A DNA stretch of 32,041 bases from a virus, in the IMG/VR virus record IMGVR_UViG_3300036828_001009, positions 1-32,041 of that record. One strand, given 5' to 3'. The translations under genes and the position numbers were made by a program. This document shows, piece after piece, positions 13,836 to 20,176 of this stretch (positions are counted from its first letter, which is position 1; every line of letters begins with the position of its first letter). The notes under the pieces are model-generated. The model saw only the letters and a program-made list of their open reading frames with translations, searched no databases and was not told the origin of the DNA.

Positions 13836-13847
13836 GCGAAAAAATGC

Positions 13848-14030
13848 CTAATATCCGTTTTCGTGCGCGTAGGCGTTTCGGAAGGCGCAGGCCCAGATCT
13901 CGGCTGCATCCGAATCGAACGGATGCGGGTTGCGTCTGCTGTGCAGGCCAGCGGGTCCCCAGGCGTCGCGGGCGGCCTCGGTAGCGTCTTCCCAGATCGC
14001 GTCGATCTGCTCGTCTGACAGCTCGCTCAT
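13848..14030 (-). CDS. Small acidic hypothetical protein, 60 aa
   Basis: Begins MSELSDEQIDAIWEDATEAA and contains NPHPFDSDAAEIWACAFRNAY. The start sits in an ATGA overlap with the previous gene and it is the last gene of the P4 unit. It is acidic and helical, so protein binding is likelier than DNA binding. The function is unknown. Confidence 0.65.
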   Translation of the reverse strand: MSELSDEQIDAIWEDATEAARDAWGPAGLHSRRNPHPFDSDAAEIWACAFRNAYAHENGY

Positions 14031-14272
14031 CGGCGTGCCAGCACCTGGCGGACGGCCATGTTGGTGCCCGACGGGTGACTTGAAGAAGCGAGCAGTTCGC
14101 CCGTGGCGACGTCCACTGCCTCGCAGGCGACGTAGCGCTCGGAGTCGACGCTCGCGCGGTACTGAATGTGGATGCCGTGCTCGGTCCAGGGCTGGTTGTC
14201 GGAGGCCCACTGGCGCGAGCCGTCTGCGACGCTCTCAGGGTGGGTGCTGCGGGTGATGGTGCGGGTCTTCAT
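14027..14272 (-). CDS. Small hypothetical protein, 81 aa
   Basis: Begins MKTRTITRSTHPESVADGSR. The middle (IHIQYRASVDSERYVACEAV) looks beta-rich. AAGGAG lies seven bases before the ATG, in the same CTCTAAGGAGACGC junction as the gene at 13349-13558. It is coupled to the next gene by ATGA. No family is recognised. Confidence 0.65.
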   Translation of the reverse strand: MKTRTITRSTHPESVADGSRQWASDNQPWTEHGIHIQYRASVDSERYVACEAVDVATGELLASSSHPSGTNMAVRQVLARR

Positions 14273-14284
14273 GTGCGCGTCTCC

Positions 14285-14545
14285 TTAGAGGCTGTTGATA
14301 GCGGCTGCGAGCGCGTCCCAGTCCGTGCCGATGCGGGCGACGGGCAGGTCCTTGCAGAAGTATCCGGCGCGGATCATGTAGCCGTCGATCTCCGCACCAT
14401 CTGCGCGGTGGTCGATAACGAGCACGCGCACGATGCCCGGGTGGGCGGTGTCTTCCCGAGCGATTTCGTTCAGGCTGCAATAGACGCAGGTGAACTTCAT
14501 GTAGGTTCCCTCGAAGAAGATCTTGGTGCGATCGAAGTCTGCCAT
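14285..14545 (-). CDS. Small Cys-containing hypothetical protein, 86 aa
   Basis: Begins MADFDRTKIFFEGTYMKFTC. CVYC follows near residue 20 and one more Cys near residue 60, so a metal site is possible. A second in-frame ATG (14500) has GAGG seven bases upstream and may be used. The first ATG has GGAG eight bases upstream and follows promoter P4. The core IVRVLVIDHRADGAEIDGY is probably a beta-strand hydrophobic core. Confidence 0.65.
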   Translation of the reverse strand: MADFDRTKIFFEGTYMKFTCVYCSLNEIAREDTAHPGIVRVLVIDHRADGAEIDGYMIRAGYFCKDLPVARIGTDWDALAAAINSL

Positions 14546-14563
14546 GTGCCGCGCTCCAGTTCC

Positions 14564-14605
14564 GTTTGACAACGCAGTTATGTGATAAGGCCGGAAGCGG
14601 GTAAA
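14564..14605 (-). promoter_or_regulatory. Repeated leftward promoter and operator, copy P4
   Basis: On the minus strand, TTTACC (14600-14605) and CATAAC (14577-14582) are 17 bp apart. The downstream operator-like sequence (14564-14574) has lost one T and reads GTT-TG-ACAAC. The stretch CTTATCACATAAC is identical to P3. It drives the three genes from 14545 to 13848. Confidence 0.72.
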
Positions 14606-14615
14606 GACGAAAAGT

Positions 14616-14642
14616 GCCCCCAACCTGAAAAAGGTTGGGGGC
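14616..14642 (-). terminator. Terminator hairpin joined to promoter P4
   Basis: Perfect 11-bp arms (GCCCCCAACCT and AGGTTGGGGGC) around a five-base loop are followed on the minus strand by ACTTTTCG, which runs into promoter P4. It lies 14 bases after the stop of the upstream gene and would end the P5 unit. Confidence 0.82.
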
Positions 14643-14656
14643 GAGGTTTCGTTCCG

Positions 14657-15091
14657 CTACGCTGCCCGCTTGGCCTGCACGGCGGCGGCGTAGGTGCGGG
14701 CGATGTCGAGCGCCTCGTCCCACGAGCCGCAGCAGCGGCAGCCTTCGAACGGGTCATCGGCACCGTCTTCGGCGTAGATGCCCTCCGGCGGCATCACCCA
14801 CCAGTGCCAGTTGGGCTCGCGCACGTCGCCGAAGTTCTCCGGGTCGATGACGAACCCGTACTTGTCGGCGAGCGACTTGGCCTCGCGCCTGGCGCGCTCG
14901 GTGGCGTTGCGCTGATTACGCTCCGCCTGCTCGCGATGGGCGCGTTCAGCGCTGCGGACCGCTGCGTGTGCGGCGCTAGCCGCGACACACGCTTCGTCGT
15001 ACACAGCTCGCGCTTTGTCGCGAACGGCCTGTGCCTCGGCCTGTAAGGCCCGCAAGGAGGTGAGGTACTCGTAGGTCATTTTGGCTTTCAT
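14657..15091 (-). CDS. Coiled-coil hypothetical protein, 144 aa
   Basis: Begins MKAKMTYEYLTSLRALQAEA. Residues about 10-75 are a long Ala/Arg/Glu helix with coiled-coil character (RSAERAHREQAERNQRNATE). The rest is globular with NWHWWVMPPEG and a CRCC cluster. The ATG at 15091 is chosen from three nearby because GGAG lies six bases upstream. It follows stem-loop copy C and ends just before a strong terminator. The function is unknown. Confidence 0.68.
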   Translation of the reverse strand: MKAKMTYEYLTSLRALQAEAQAVRDKARAVYDEACVAASAAHAAVRSAERAHREQAERNQRNATERARREAKSLADKYGFVIDPENFGDVREPNWHWWVMPPEGIYAEDGADDPFEGCRCCGSWDEALDIARTYAAAVQAKRAA

Positions 15092-15116
15092 TCTGATCTC
15101 CATTTTGGTGATTGCC

Positions 15117-15170
15117 GACGCCTTCAGCCCGCCACCGATTGCTCGGCTCGGGCTGTGGGCGCGTTGAGCG
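15117..15170 (-). repeat. Intercistronic stem-loop repeat, copy C
   Basis: Shares the core GACGCCTTCAGCC (15117-15129) with copies A and B. Arms AGCCCG (15126-15131) and CGGGCT (15149-15154) form a hairpin, followed by GGGCGCGTTGAGCGCG. It lies between the two genes of the P5 unit. Confidence 0.7.
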
Positions 15171-15183
15171 CGATGGGCGCGTG

Positions 15184-15417
15184 CTAGAACTGCACGCGCG
15201 AGAGGTGGACTTGCGTGGCGGCTTCGTTGAAGCGGATGGCGTTGAGATTGTACTGCTCGACGTGCGACAGTCCGCGGACGCCGTAGCGCGCAGTGGCGCC
15301 CGAGCGGCGCCAAGCGAGGCCGTAGTCGACGACGGCCATTGCGACGGAGTTGTTTTCGATCAGCGCGTACTGGGCGTTGATGGCGTCGATCTTCATTTGA
15401 GCGGTCCAAGTGGTCAT
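15184..15417 (-). CDS. Small hypothetical protein, 77 aa
   Basis: Begins MTTWTAQMKIDAINAQYALI; a helical N-terminus precedes LSHVEQYNLNAIRFNEAATQ. AAGGAG lies about nine bases before the ATG and overlaps the operator-like repeat of promoter P5, so binding there could also affect translation. It is the first gene of the P5 unit. No family is recognised. Confidence 0.68.
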   Translation of the reverse strand: MTTWTAQMKIDAINAQYALIENNSVAMAVVDYGLAWRRSGATARYGVRGLSHVEQYNLNAIRFNEAATQVHLSRVQF

Positions 15418-15430
15418 GTGTCTCGTCTCC

Positions 15431-15473
15431 TTGTTGACAACACACTTATGTGATAAGACCGAAGCCCATGCAA
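15431..15473 (-). promoter_or_regulatory. Repeated leftward promoter and operator, copy P5
   Basis: On the minus strand, TTGCAT (15468-15473) and CATAAG (15445-15450) are 17 bp apart. TTGTTGACAA (15431-15440) is the operator-like repeat. The -35 box is nearer the sigma-70 consensus than in the other copies, while CTTATCACATAA is conserved. It drives 15184-15417 and 14657-15091. Confidence 0.72.
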
Positions 15474-15484
15474 CCGGAAAATGT

Positions 15485-15509
15485 CGAGATGGCTTAAAAA
15501 GTTATCTCG
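15485..15509 (-). terminator. Terminator-like hairpin joined to promoter P5
   Basis: Arms CGAGAT (15485-15490) and ATCTCG (15504-15509) enclose a 13-base loop that contains the TAA stop of the upstream gene. ACATTTTCC follows on the minus strand. It is weaker than the hairpins at P2 and P4, so termination may be partial. Confidence 0.5.
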
Positions 15510-15742
15510 TTGAGAATCCTGATCAGCAGATTGAACTTCTCGTACACACCCCTCTTTAGATCCGCCTGATCGCTGAAGAAGTCAGAGCTCGCGTCAAACC
15601 CATCTGGCCATTTTCTGAGACTCTCTTTGGCGAGATATTGAGCGACACGCAGAGCATCAAGACGTTCATCGAGACTCGTTACTTCAGTCAGGTCTTTGAC
15701 TGCTATTGTGAAGCTGTTGAAGAATTCGATTTCGTCAGTCAT
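15494..15742 (-). CDS. Small hypothetical protein, 82 aa
   Basis: Begins MTDEIEFFNSFTIAVKDLTE and is a helical acidic protein with DALRVAQYLAKESLRKWPDG. AGGA lies six to seven bases before the ATG at 15742. It lies downstream of the tRNA gene and is less GC-rich than its neighbours. No family is recognised. Longer frames upstream would run through the tRNA and are rejected. Confidence 0.65.
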   Translation of the reverse strand: MTDEIEFFNSFTIAVKDLTEVTSLDERLDALRVAQYLAKESLRKWPDGFDASSDFFSDQADLKRGVYEKFNLLIRILNEITF

Positions 15743-15820
15743 ACGCTTTCCTGAAAAAAGATGGCGGCGCTGGAGCACCAGGCCGAGGCGCTCACCCAGA
15801 TAGTGCGGCGAAGCTGAAAT

Positions 15821-15895
15821 TGGCCCCTCCCCGAGGGTTCGAACCTCAATTTCTCGGACCAAAGCCGAGCGTCCTACCGATTGGACGAGGGAGGG
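15821..15895 (-). tRNA. tRNA-Gln (anticodon TTG), CCA encoded
   Basis: A 75-base cloverleaf folds fully. The acceptor stem is CCCTCCC/GGGAGGG. The D arm is GTCC/GGAC with the loop AATCGGTA. The anticodon stem is CTCGG/CCGAG with loop CTTTGGT, giving TTG. The T arm TGAGG/CCTCG has loop TTCGAAC and one G-T pair. The discriminator base is G, usual for tRNA-Gln, and CCA is encoded. It would read CAA codons during phage growth. It lies between a terminator and a small gene, within the P6 unit. Confidence 0.9.
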
Positions 15896-15900
15896 CCGAA

Positions 15901-15926
15901 AGCCCCCGGCCTTGCGACCGGGGGCT
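15901..15926 (-). terminator. Stem-loop terminator before the tRNA
   Basis: Nine-bp arms AGCCCCCGG and CCGGGGGCT enclose eight bases and are followed on the minus strand by TTTCGG. It lies seven bases after the stop of the 194-codon gene and five bases before the tRNA 5' end. With a short U-run it may be a partial terminator or a processing signal that frees the tRNA. Confidence 0.6.
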
Positions 15927-15932
15927 CCTTGG

Positions 15933-16517
15933 CTAGTACATGCCGGGGAAGCTGACGTTCTCCAGCTCGCCCATGGCGTCGTCCATCTCGTTGATGAACT
16001 GCTCGGCCGCTTCGCGCTGCTCGTAGCGCTCGTCAACCATCTCCTGGGTGACGACGTCCTCTTCGGCGACGGGGTCCTCCGCATCGCCGTCTTCGTCTTC
16101 GGCGGGCGGATCGTCTTCGTCGATCGGCTGCGCCTCGGTCAGCTCCAGCTCGTCGTTTTCGTCGAGCCAGTTCTGCGCGCAGGCCTTGGCGGCGTCCAGC
16201 GCGTTAAGCGCGTTCTGCAGCCGGACGCCGCGCGTGCGCGACTCCCGCGTGCGGGTGTCGTTGGTGTAGCTGGCGTCCTCGCCCTCCAAGAACTCGGGCA
16301 CCTCGATGCCCTCGAGGGTGTTGAGCGCGTTCTCCAGCGCGTCCTTCGCCTCGGTCACTTCCTCGAACTTCGGGAGGTGCTCCATGTTGGCGCCCTCCAT
16401 GTTGCCGGACCATTCTTCCATCTCGTCCTTCAGGGACTCGACTTCCGAGCGGCCGTTATCGAAAGCGCCCGAGATGTCGGCGGGCATGGGGTGGAAGCGA
16501 GAAGTCTTGCGTGCCAT
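15933..16517 (-). CDS. Acidic hypothetical protein, 194 aa
   Basis: Begins MARKTSRFHPMPADISGAFD. The body has EMEEWSGNMEGANMEHLPK and a helical repeat-like region, followed by a very acidic linker (DEDDPPAEDEDGDAEDP, about 135-151) and a Glu/Met-rich helix. It resembles the group of small acidic phage proteins with an LxxWxxNM segment, of unknown role. It is the first gene after promoter P6, with AGGAG nine bases before the ATG. Acidity suggests protein binding or DNA mimicry, which is only speculation. Confidence 0.7.
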   Translation of the reverse strand: MARKTSRFHPMPADISGAFDNGRSEVESLKDEMEEWSGNMEGANMEHLPKFEEVTEAKDALENALNTLEGIEVPEFLEGEDASYTNDTRTRESRTRGVRLQNALNALDAAKACAQNWLDENDELELTEAQPIDEDDPPAEDEDGDAEDPVAEEDVVTQEMVDERYEQREAAEQFINEMDDAMGELENVSFPGMY

Positions 16518-16531
16518 GTTGATGTCTCCTG

Positions 16532-16581
16532 TTGTTGCTGTATCAACAAGGCACTATGCGATAGGCCGGAACCTCATAAAA
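16532..16581 (-). promoter_or_regulatory. Repeated leftward promoter and operator, copy P6
   Basis: On the minus strand, TTTTAT (16576-16581) and CATAGT (16553-16558) are 17 bp apart. Downstream is an expanded inverted repeat, TTGTTG (16532-16537) and CAACAA (16544-16549), with six bases between. It is the most divergent operator of the set. It would drive the 194-codon gene and the tRNA. Confidence 0.65.
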
Positions 16582-16593
16582 GCGAAAAGTCAC

Positions 16594-17013
16594 CTAAGTT
16601 GTCAAATATTTTTCGACAACGGTCCATTGCCAGGCTGCGGGGCCGCCCACCCACTGCCCAAGCGGGGTGGCGCCAGCTAAGCCGTGCTCCTTGACCAGCC
16701 GCGTCGCACTTCCGCGGAACAGCCACAGCACGTCGCGTGCAGGGCCCTTACGCGGGCCCGCTGTGCTTTGCTGCCGTACAGCGAGGAACACGCGGCCGCC
16801 GGCACGCAGGCGGCGCTCCGCCCAGCCTACCTGCTCTGGAGTGATGTCGACTGCGTTGGCTTCAGCACGCTTGAGCTCGATCCAACCCTCGATGCCCATA
16901 GCGCAGTAGTTGACGTCAGGCACCCCTTGACCGGTCGACCAAGTCTCTACCGACTGCCAGTGCCAGGTGTTGAAGTGGCGCTGAAACAGCTGGCGGAGAC
17001 CACCGTCACTCAA
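16594..17013 (-). CDS. PD-(D/E)XK nuclease (VRR-NUC/resolvase-like)
   Basis: A 139-residue protein with the PD-(D/E)XK fold core: GVPDVN (Asp33), EGWIELKRA (Glu46 and Lys48), then TPEQVGW with Gln61. This matches VRR-NUC and phage Holliday-junction-type nucleases that cut branched or recombination DNA. The start is a TTG at 17011-17013 overlapping the previous stop as TTGA, with no nearer ATG before the core. It sits with a Cas4-like nuclease, a putative SSB and a Sak4-like ATPase, forming a recombination set. Substrate preference is not readable. Confidence 0.8.
   Translation of the reverse strand: MSDGGLRQLFQRHFNTWHWQSVETWSTGQGVPDVNYCAMGIEGWIELKRAEANAVDITPEQVGWAERRLRAGGRVFLAVRQQSTAGPRKGPARDVLWLFRGSATRLVKEHGLAGATPLGQWVGGPAAWQWTVVEKYLTT
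16598..16620 (-). terminator. Terminator-like hairpin joined to promoter P6
   Basis: Arms GTTGTC (16598-16603) and GACAAC (16615-16620) enclose an AT-rich 11-base loop, then TTAGGTGACTTTTCGC follows on the minus strand. The hairpin overlaps the last codons of the nuclease gene. The gap between stem and T-tract weakens the call. Confidence 0.45.
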
Positions 17014-18059
17014 AAGGGTATCGAGCCCCAGTAAGTTGGCGGGCTATGATCGCTACACGCCTCAAACTGCATCAGCGGTGACAGGCGCTTACGATGCTTG
17101 CCGCATATCCAGACGCCTTGATCTTCCGGGCTGGTAGCTGCGCCTGGGCGCGAGTGCTGACAGGTTCTACAGTTGGTGTCAGGCCTTCGATCCTCATGAC
17201 AGACGGTCTTGTGGTTGCACATCTTGCACTTGTAGAAGCCCGGTGACTCGTTGATTTTCGGCGGTGGCGTAGATGAGTCAACAATCATCTGTGCGCGGTC
17301 GATGTACTGCTCGGCGATCTCCCGATTGTAGGGAACCTCCTCCATGTAGAGATCGTCGGTGTTTTTGTTCACCGCGCAGTACAAGGCAGAGCGTGGTCCG
17401 AGGCCGTGCATGTAGAGTTGCATCTGCACATAATGCGTGGGATGCGCGTCTCTGACGCCTTGCCCAGGAAACACGCCGTCATCGAGCTGGAGGTAACGCC
17501 GCCAGTCCTGCGGTGACCCAGCTAGGTCGGTGAATGACGACTCGCCGTGCGTCTTGAACTCGAGCAGCTGAAAGCCCTTGTGCTGCAAGTACGGCAGGTC
17601 TTTACCGATACCGTCACAACTACCGGAGCCGTGACCCGCAGCGAACTTGAACGAGAACCACTTGCGCGGCGTTACGCCGTCAAACGCATAACGGATGTCG
17701 CCGTCCAGCATCTTGAAGTAGGCGATGAAGCGCGCCTCCTCCATGTGACCGCGATTGAACAGCCGCAAGATGCGCCCTGGAAATGCTGGCTCCGTTGCCC
17801 AGCGGAAGTCGTACCAGACGGCTCGTGGGCAGTCGTTGCCCAAGATGCTGGCGCCAAGGTAGCTGCGGAACAGCGGTTCCTCGCCGCGGAAGGCATCTTC
17901 CAGTTGAAAGGTGGCAGCGCGTAGATGCTTGCGGAAGGTGAAGCCCCTGTCTGCCAGAATGGCAGTGTCGATGGCGTTAATCAGCTGCTTCGGAATGATC
18001 GGCGGCGGGCGAAAGAAGGCGGAGGGGGCTTGCGCCCCCTCAGTGGTGAGAGTGACCAT
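17010..18059 (-). CDS. Cas4/RecB-like PD-(D/E)XK exonuclease
   Basis: A 349-residue protein with CPRAVWYDFRW near residue 77, GHMEEARFIAYFK near 104, GSGSCDGIG with the first catalytic Asp near 150, LLEFKT (Glu and Lys) near 167, and HYVQMQLYMHGLG near 210. This is the RecB/Cas4 nuclease order. The C-terminus has clustered cysteines (CKMCNHKTVC, CRTC, WICGKHRKR) that could hold an iron-sulphur cluster or zinc. It probably resects DNA ends for recombination with the neighbouring Sak4-like and DUF669 proteins. It starts five bases after the upstream stop and overlaps the next gene as TTGA. Confidence 0.85.
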   Translation of the reverse strand: MVTLTTEGAQAPSAFFRPPPIIPKQLINAIDTAILADRGFTFRKHLRAATFQLEDAFRGEEPLFRSYLGASILGNDCPRAVWYDFRWATEPAFPGRILRLFNRGHMEEARFIAYFKMLDGDIRYAFDGVTPRKWFSFKFAAGHGSGSCDGIGKDLPYLQHKGFQLLEFKTHGESSFTDLAGSPQDWRRYLQLDDGVFPGQGVRDAHPTHYVQMQLYMHGLGPRSALYCAVNKNTDDLYMEEVPYNREIAEQYIDRAQMIVDSSTPPPKINESPGFYKCKMCNHKTVCHEDRRPDTNCRTCQHSRPGAATSPEDQGVWICGKHRKRLSPLMQFEACSDHSPPTYWGSIPF

Positions 18060-18063
18060 GGCG

Positions 18064-18636
18064 CTACTGCATCCACGGCGGCTTGTCGCCTTGCTGTGTC
18101 TGCTGCGCTGCGGCGGCTGCCGTGTGCTGTGCGGGCGCTTGCTCCTGCCGCGACTGCTGCGGCGCTTGCCGCTGCTGACCGGCCCAGGGCGGCGCTGCGC
18201 CGCCTGGACCGCCCTGTCCGGGGCTCGCCGGGGTCGACTCGTTCATGCTCTTGTAGTCACGCACGTCGTTCTGGTCGTCGTAGAAACCGTCCGGGTCCTT
18301 GCGGATGCGCACCTTGATCTTCAGCGGGATGCCGTGGAGCTGCTGGCTGTCCTCGACATGCAGGACGCCGACCGCATGGGCGATGGCGCTGAGCTGCTTG
18401 TAGGCGATCTCGCGTGCCACCGGATTGGCATTCTTGATGTGCAGGCGTTCGAACAGCTTGCGGTTGACGTACTGTCCGTCGAGCACGGTATAGCGGAGCT
18501 GGAGATAATCGCTGGTACCGTCGCGCGTCGCACGCATCTCTGACTCGTCTATTGCGGCGTTGTACCAGCCGGCGGGGATGGGATCGAAACCGACTTGTGG
18601 GTCGACTTGGGTTGCATCGAATTCCAAACGTGCCAT
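18064..18636 (-). CDS. DUF669 protein, putative single-stranded DNA-binding protein
   Basis: A 190-residue protein. The N-terminal domain matches DUF669: FDPIPAGWYNAAIDESE, then YLQLRYTVLDGQYVNRKLFE and AYKQLSAIAHAVGV. DUF669 proteins commonly sit beside phage recombinases and are thought to bind ssDNA. The last 60 residues are a disordered Gln/Pro/Ala tail, the layout of an SSB, but the end is PPWMQ rather than the acidic DDDIPF-type tip. GAGG lies nine bases before the ATG. The adjacent Sak4-like ATPase supports a recombination role. Confidence 0.8.
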   Translation of the reverse strand: MARLEFDATQVDPQVGFDPIPAGWYNAAIDESEMRATRDGTSDYLQLRYTVLDGQYVNRKLFERLHIKNANPVAREIAYKQLSAIAHAVGVLHVEDSQQLHGIPLKIKVRIRKDPDGFYDDQNDVRDYKSMNESTPASPGQGGPGGAAPPWAGQQRQAPQQSRQEQAPAQHTAAAAAQQTQQGDKPPWMQ

Positions 18637-18808
18637 TTCAAGTATCCTCGGTGTGCGGTGTGCGGTGTGTGGGTGCCCGGGTGTCCAGTCCCTACCGGGC
18701 TCCGCCTATGCTGCGGAGGGGAAGTGGAATCAGCAGCCTTACCCACTTCAATGTTCCTTCTATCCAGGTTAGACTGGGGGGTCGGTCCCTGGAAGTGCTG
18801 CGGAAGGG
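18637..18808. other. Intergenic region between DUF669 and Sak4-like genes
   Basis: No convincing gene is seen. On the minus strand it holds an inverted repeat GAAGTGG...CCACTTC with a 15-base loop and three CACACCG direct repeats just before the DUF669 ribosome site. A 65-codon frame crosses it but overlaps the DUF669 gene and has low-complexity His/Pro/Thr composition. The region may carry a promoter or processing site; I see no clear -10/-35 pair. Confidence 0.4.
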
Positions 18809-19546
18809 TTATGCGGCTGCCTCCATTGATTCGGCATTGATCTTGTAGAAGATCTTGCCCAGGTGCGGTTCCTCGATAGCGTCCAAGGTACCTGAACGGT
18901 CCTTGGCTTCGTATTGTAGGTCTGGCTGCGTCTGCAAGAAGCGGTATTGCGTGCCGTCCGATGCCTTGTTGATGCCTAGGCGGAACACCTCGTCAAAGAA
19001 ATACGGCAGCTTGTTCGACAGCTTGGCGCCTGGCATGCTGGGCACGTACTTGACGACTCCAGTGAACTCGTCCTTCTGTGGCTCCATCTTGCTGATGAGA
19101 ATCACATTCTTGCCCGACAGATCACGGAAGGCGCGGACCAGCATTTCCATCTTGTCGATCAGCTCTCCGTAAGCTTGGCGCGGGTCCTTGACCTGGCGCT
19201 TGGCGTTGCTAAGCACAACTTCAGCGATTTCGGAGATCGAGTCAAGCGCGATGGACTGGAAGCTGCGGGCTTCTGCTGAGTCAGACGCCCACTGGTAGGC
19301 ATCGCCCAAGTCCTCGACTGAGGTGATGGGTATCACCGGCATGTCGTAGGTGATGGACGGATTAGAGATGCCGAAGATGCGCTCGAGGTTAGCCTTGCGC
19401 AGGCTCAACACGCCAGCTTCGGCGCTGATCATGATCGGTGCTGGCAGCGTTGCAGTGAGCACGCTCTTGCCGACGCCCGAGCCGCCGTAGACGAGGCCCT
19501 TGATGCCGTGCATTATCGAGAGCTGCGAGACGGTAGTGAACTTCAT
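18809..19546 (-). CDS. Sak4-like RecA-family ATPase (phage recombinase)
   Basis: A 245-residue P-loop ATPase with GGSGVGKS (Walker A) at 21-28 and SFQSIALDSISEI (Walker B) near 94-106. GKNVILISKM is near 144. The short RecA core and size fit the Sak4/AAA_24 group of phage single-strand annealing or recombinase helpers. It would act on ssDNA coated by the neighbouring DUF669 protein. The start overlaps the previous stop (ATGA). The N-terminal residue numbers assume the ATG at 19546, the only suitable one. Confidence 0.85.
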   Translation of the reverse strand: MKFTTVSQLSIMHGIKGLVYGGSGVGKSVLTATLPAPIMISAEAGVLSLRKANLERIFGISNPSITYDMPVIPITSVEDLGDAYQWASDSAEARSFQSIALDSISEIAEVVLSNAKRQVKDPRQAYGELIDKMEMLVRAFRDLSGKNVILISKMEPQKDEFTGVVKYVPSMPGAKLSNKLPYFFDEVFRLGINKASDGTQYRFLQTQPDLQYEAKDRSGTLDAIEEPHLGKIFYKINAESMEAAA

Positions 19547-19734
19547 AACTTGTCCATCTCCACTAGCCGCTCGGCGACAAGTTCCGCGAACTCGGCCGTA
19601 GCATCGGCAAGCATGTCGCGGATTGTAATGCCGCTGTCGCTGCCACCGCCGCTGCTTATCGTCAACGCGCGCGATCTGAATTCAGCGTGCTCGCGGAACT
19701 GTTGCGCTAGCTCCTGGATGCGCTGGGTGGTCAT
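19543..19734 (-). CDS. Small hypothetical protein, 63 aa
   Basis: Begins MTTQRIQELAQQFREHAEF and is entirely helical with a Gly/Ser turn (ISSGGGSDSG). The ATG at 19734 follows GGTGAGG directly, just after the upstream stop, and its own stop overlaps the Sak4-like ATG. The function is unknown; it may be an adaptor of the recombination set. Confidence 0.68.
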   Translation of the reverse strand: MTTQRIQELAQQFREHAEFRSRALTISSGGGSDSGITIRDMLADATAEFAELVAERLVEMDKL

Positions 19735-19736
19735 CC

Positions 19737-19976
19737 TCACCGCGCGCGCCCTCCGCGAGTGATGCGCTGGGCTGCCTTGCGTCCGACGTCTCTGAAGATT
19801 TTGTCGCAGTCGGCGCACTGGTGGCTCCAGGTACCAGTCTCATCGTCTTTTGATGAGTGCCAGCGCTCAGTGCGGAATTGGGTGATGGCATCATCCCAAT
19901 CGTCTGTCTCGGTCTCCAGGTGATCGTTGCAGTCGTCGCAGATGAAAACGATCAGCCCGTGGATGCGCGTAAGCAT
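19737..19976 (-). CDS. Small zinc-finger-like protein, 79 aa
   Basis: Begins MLTRIHGLIVFICDDCNDHL. Two CxxC pairs (CDDC near 13-16 and CADC near 54-57) suggest one zinc site, with an acidic middle and a basic C-terminus. The start overlaps the previous stop as TGATG. It may bind nucleic acid; no named family is recognised. Confidence 0.72.
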   Translation of the reverse strand: MLTRIHGLIVFICDDCNDHLETETDDWDDAITQFRTERWHSSKDDETGTWSHQCADCDKIFRDVGRKAAQRITRGGRAR

Positions 19977-20176
19977 CAGCTTGTCCTGTAGCGGAAGGGG
20001 CTGCCAGAACCGCCCTGCCCTTGGCGCTTGATACGTCCGAGATAGGTGAGGTGTCGGCAGGCCTGGTTGACGCGCTGCTGATAGGGGTGCTCTGGGAACA
20101 ACATCTCAGACAGCTGACGCTCGGTGAGGTTCGGACGTGCGCGCACTAGCGCCTCGATGCGTTCAGCTGTCGTCAT
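19976..20176 (-). CDS. Small winged-helix-like protein, 66 aa
   Basis: Begins MTTAERIEALVRARPNLTER. The segment LTERQLSEMLFPEHPYQQRVNQACRH followed by LTYLGRIKRQG and SPFRY has the helix-turn-helix plus wing pattern of small DNA-binding proteins. The start overlaps the previous gene by 14 bases. It is likely a DNA-binding or regulatory protein of the early operon; the target is unknown. Confidence 0.72.
   Translation of the reverse strand: MTTAERIEALVRARPNLTERQLSEMLFPEHPYQQRVNQACRHLTYLGRIKRQGQGGSGSPFRYRTS

Noticed and set aside
18549-18746. 65-codon GTG-start frame before the DUF669 gene
   Set aside because: Low-complexity His/Pro/Thr composition and large overlap with the DUF669 coding sequence; AAGGA nearby is not enough.
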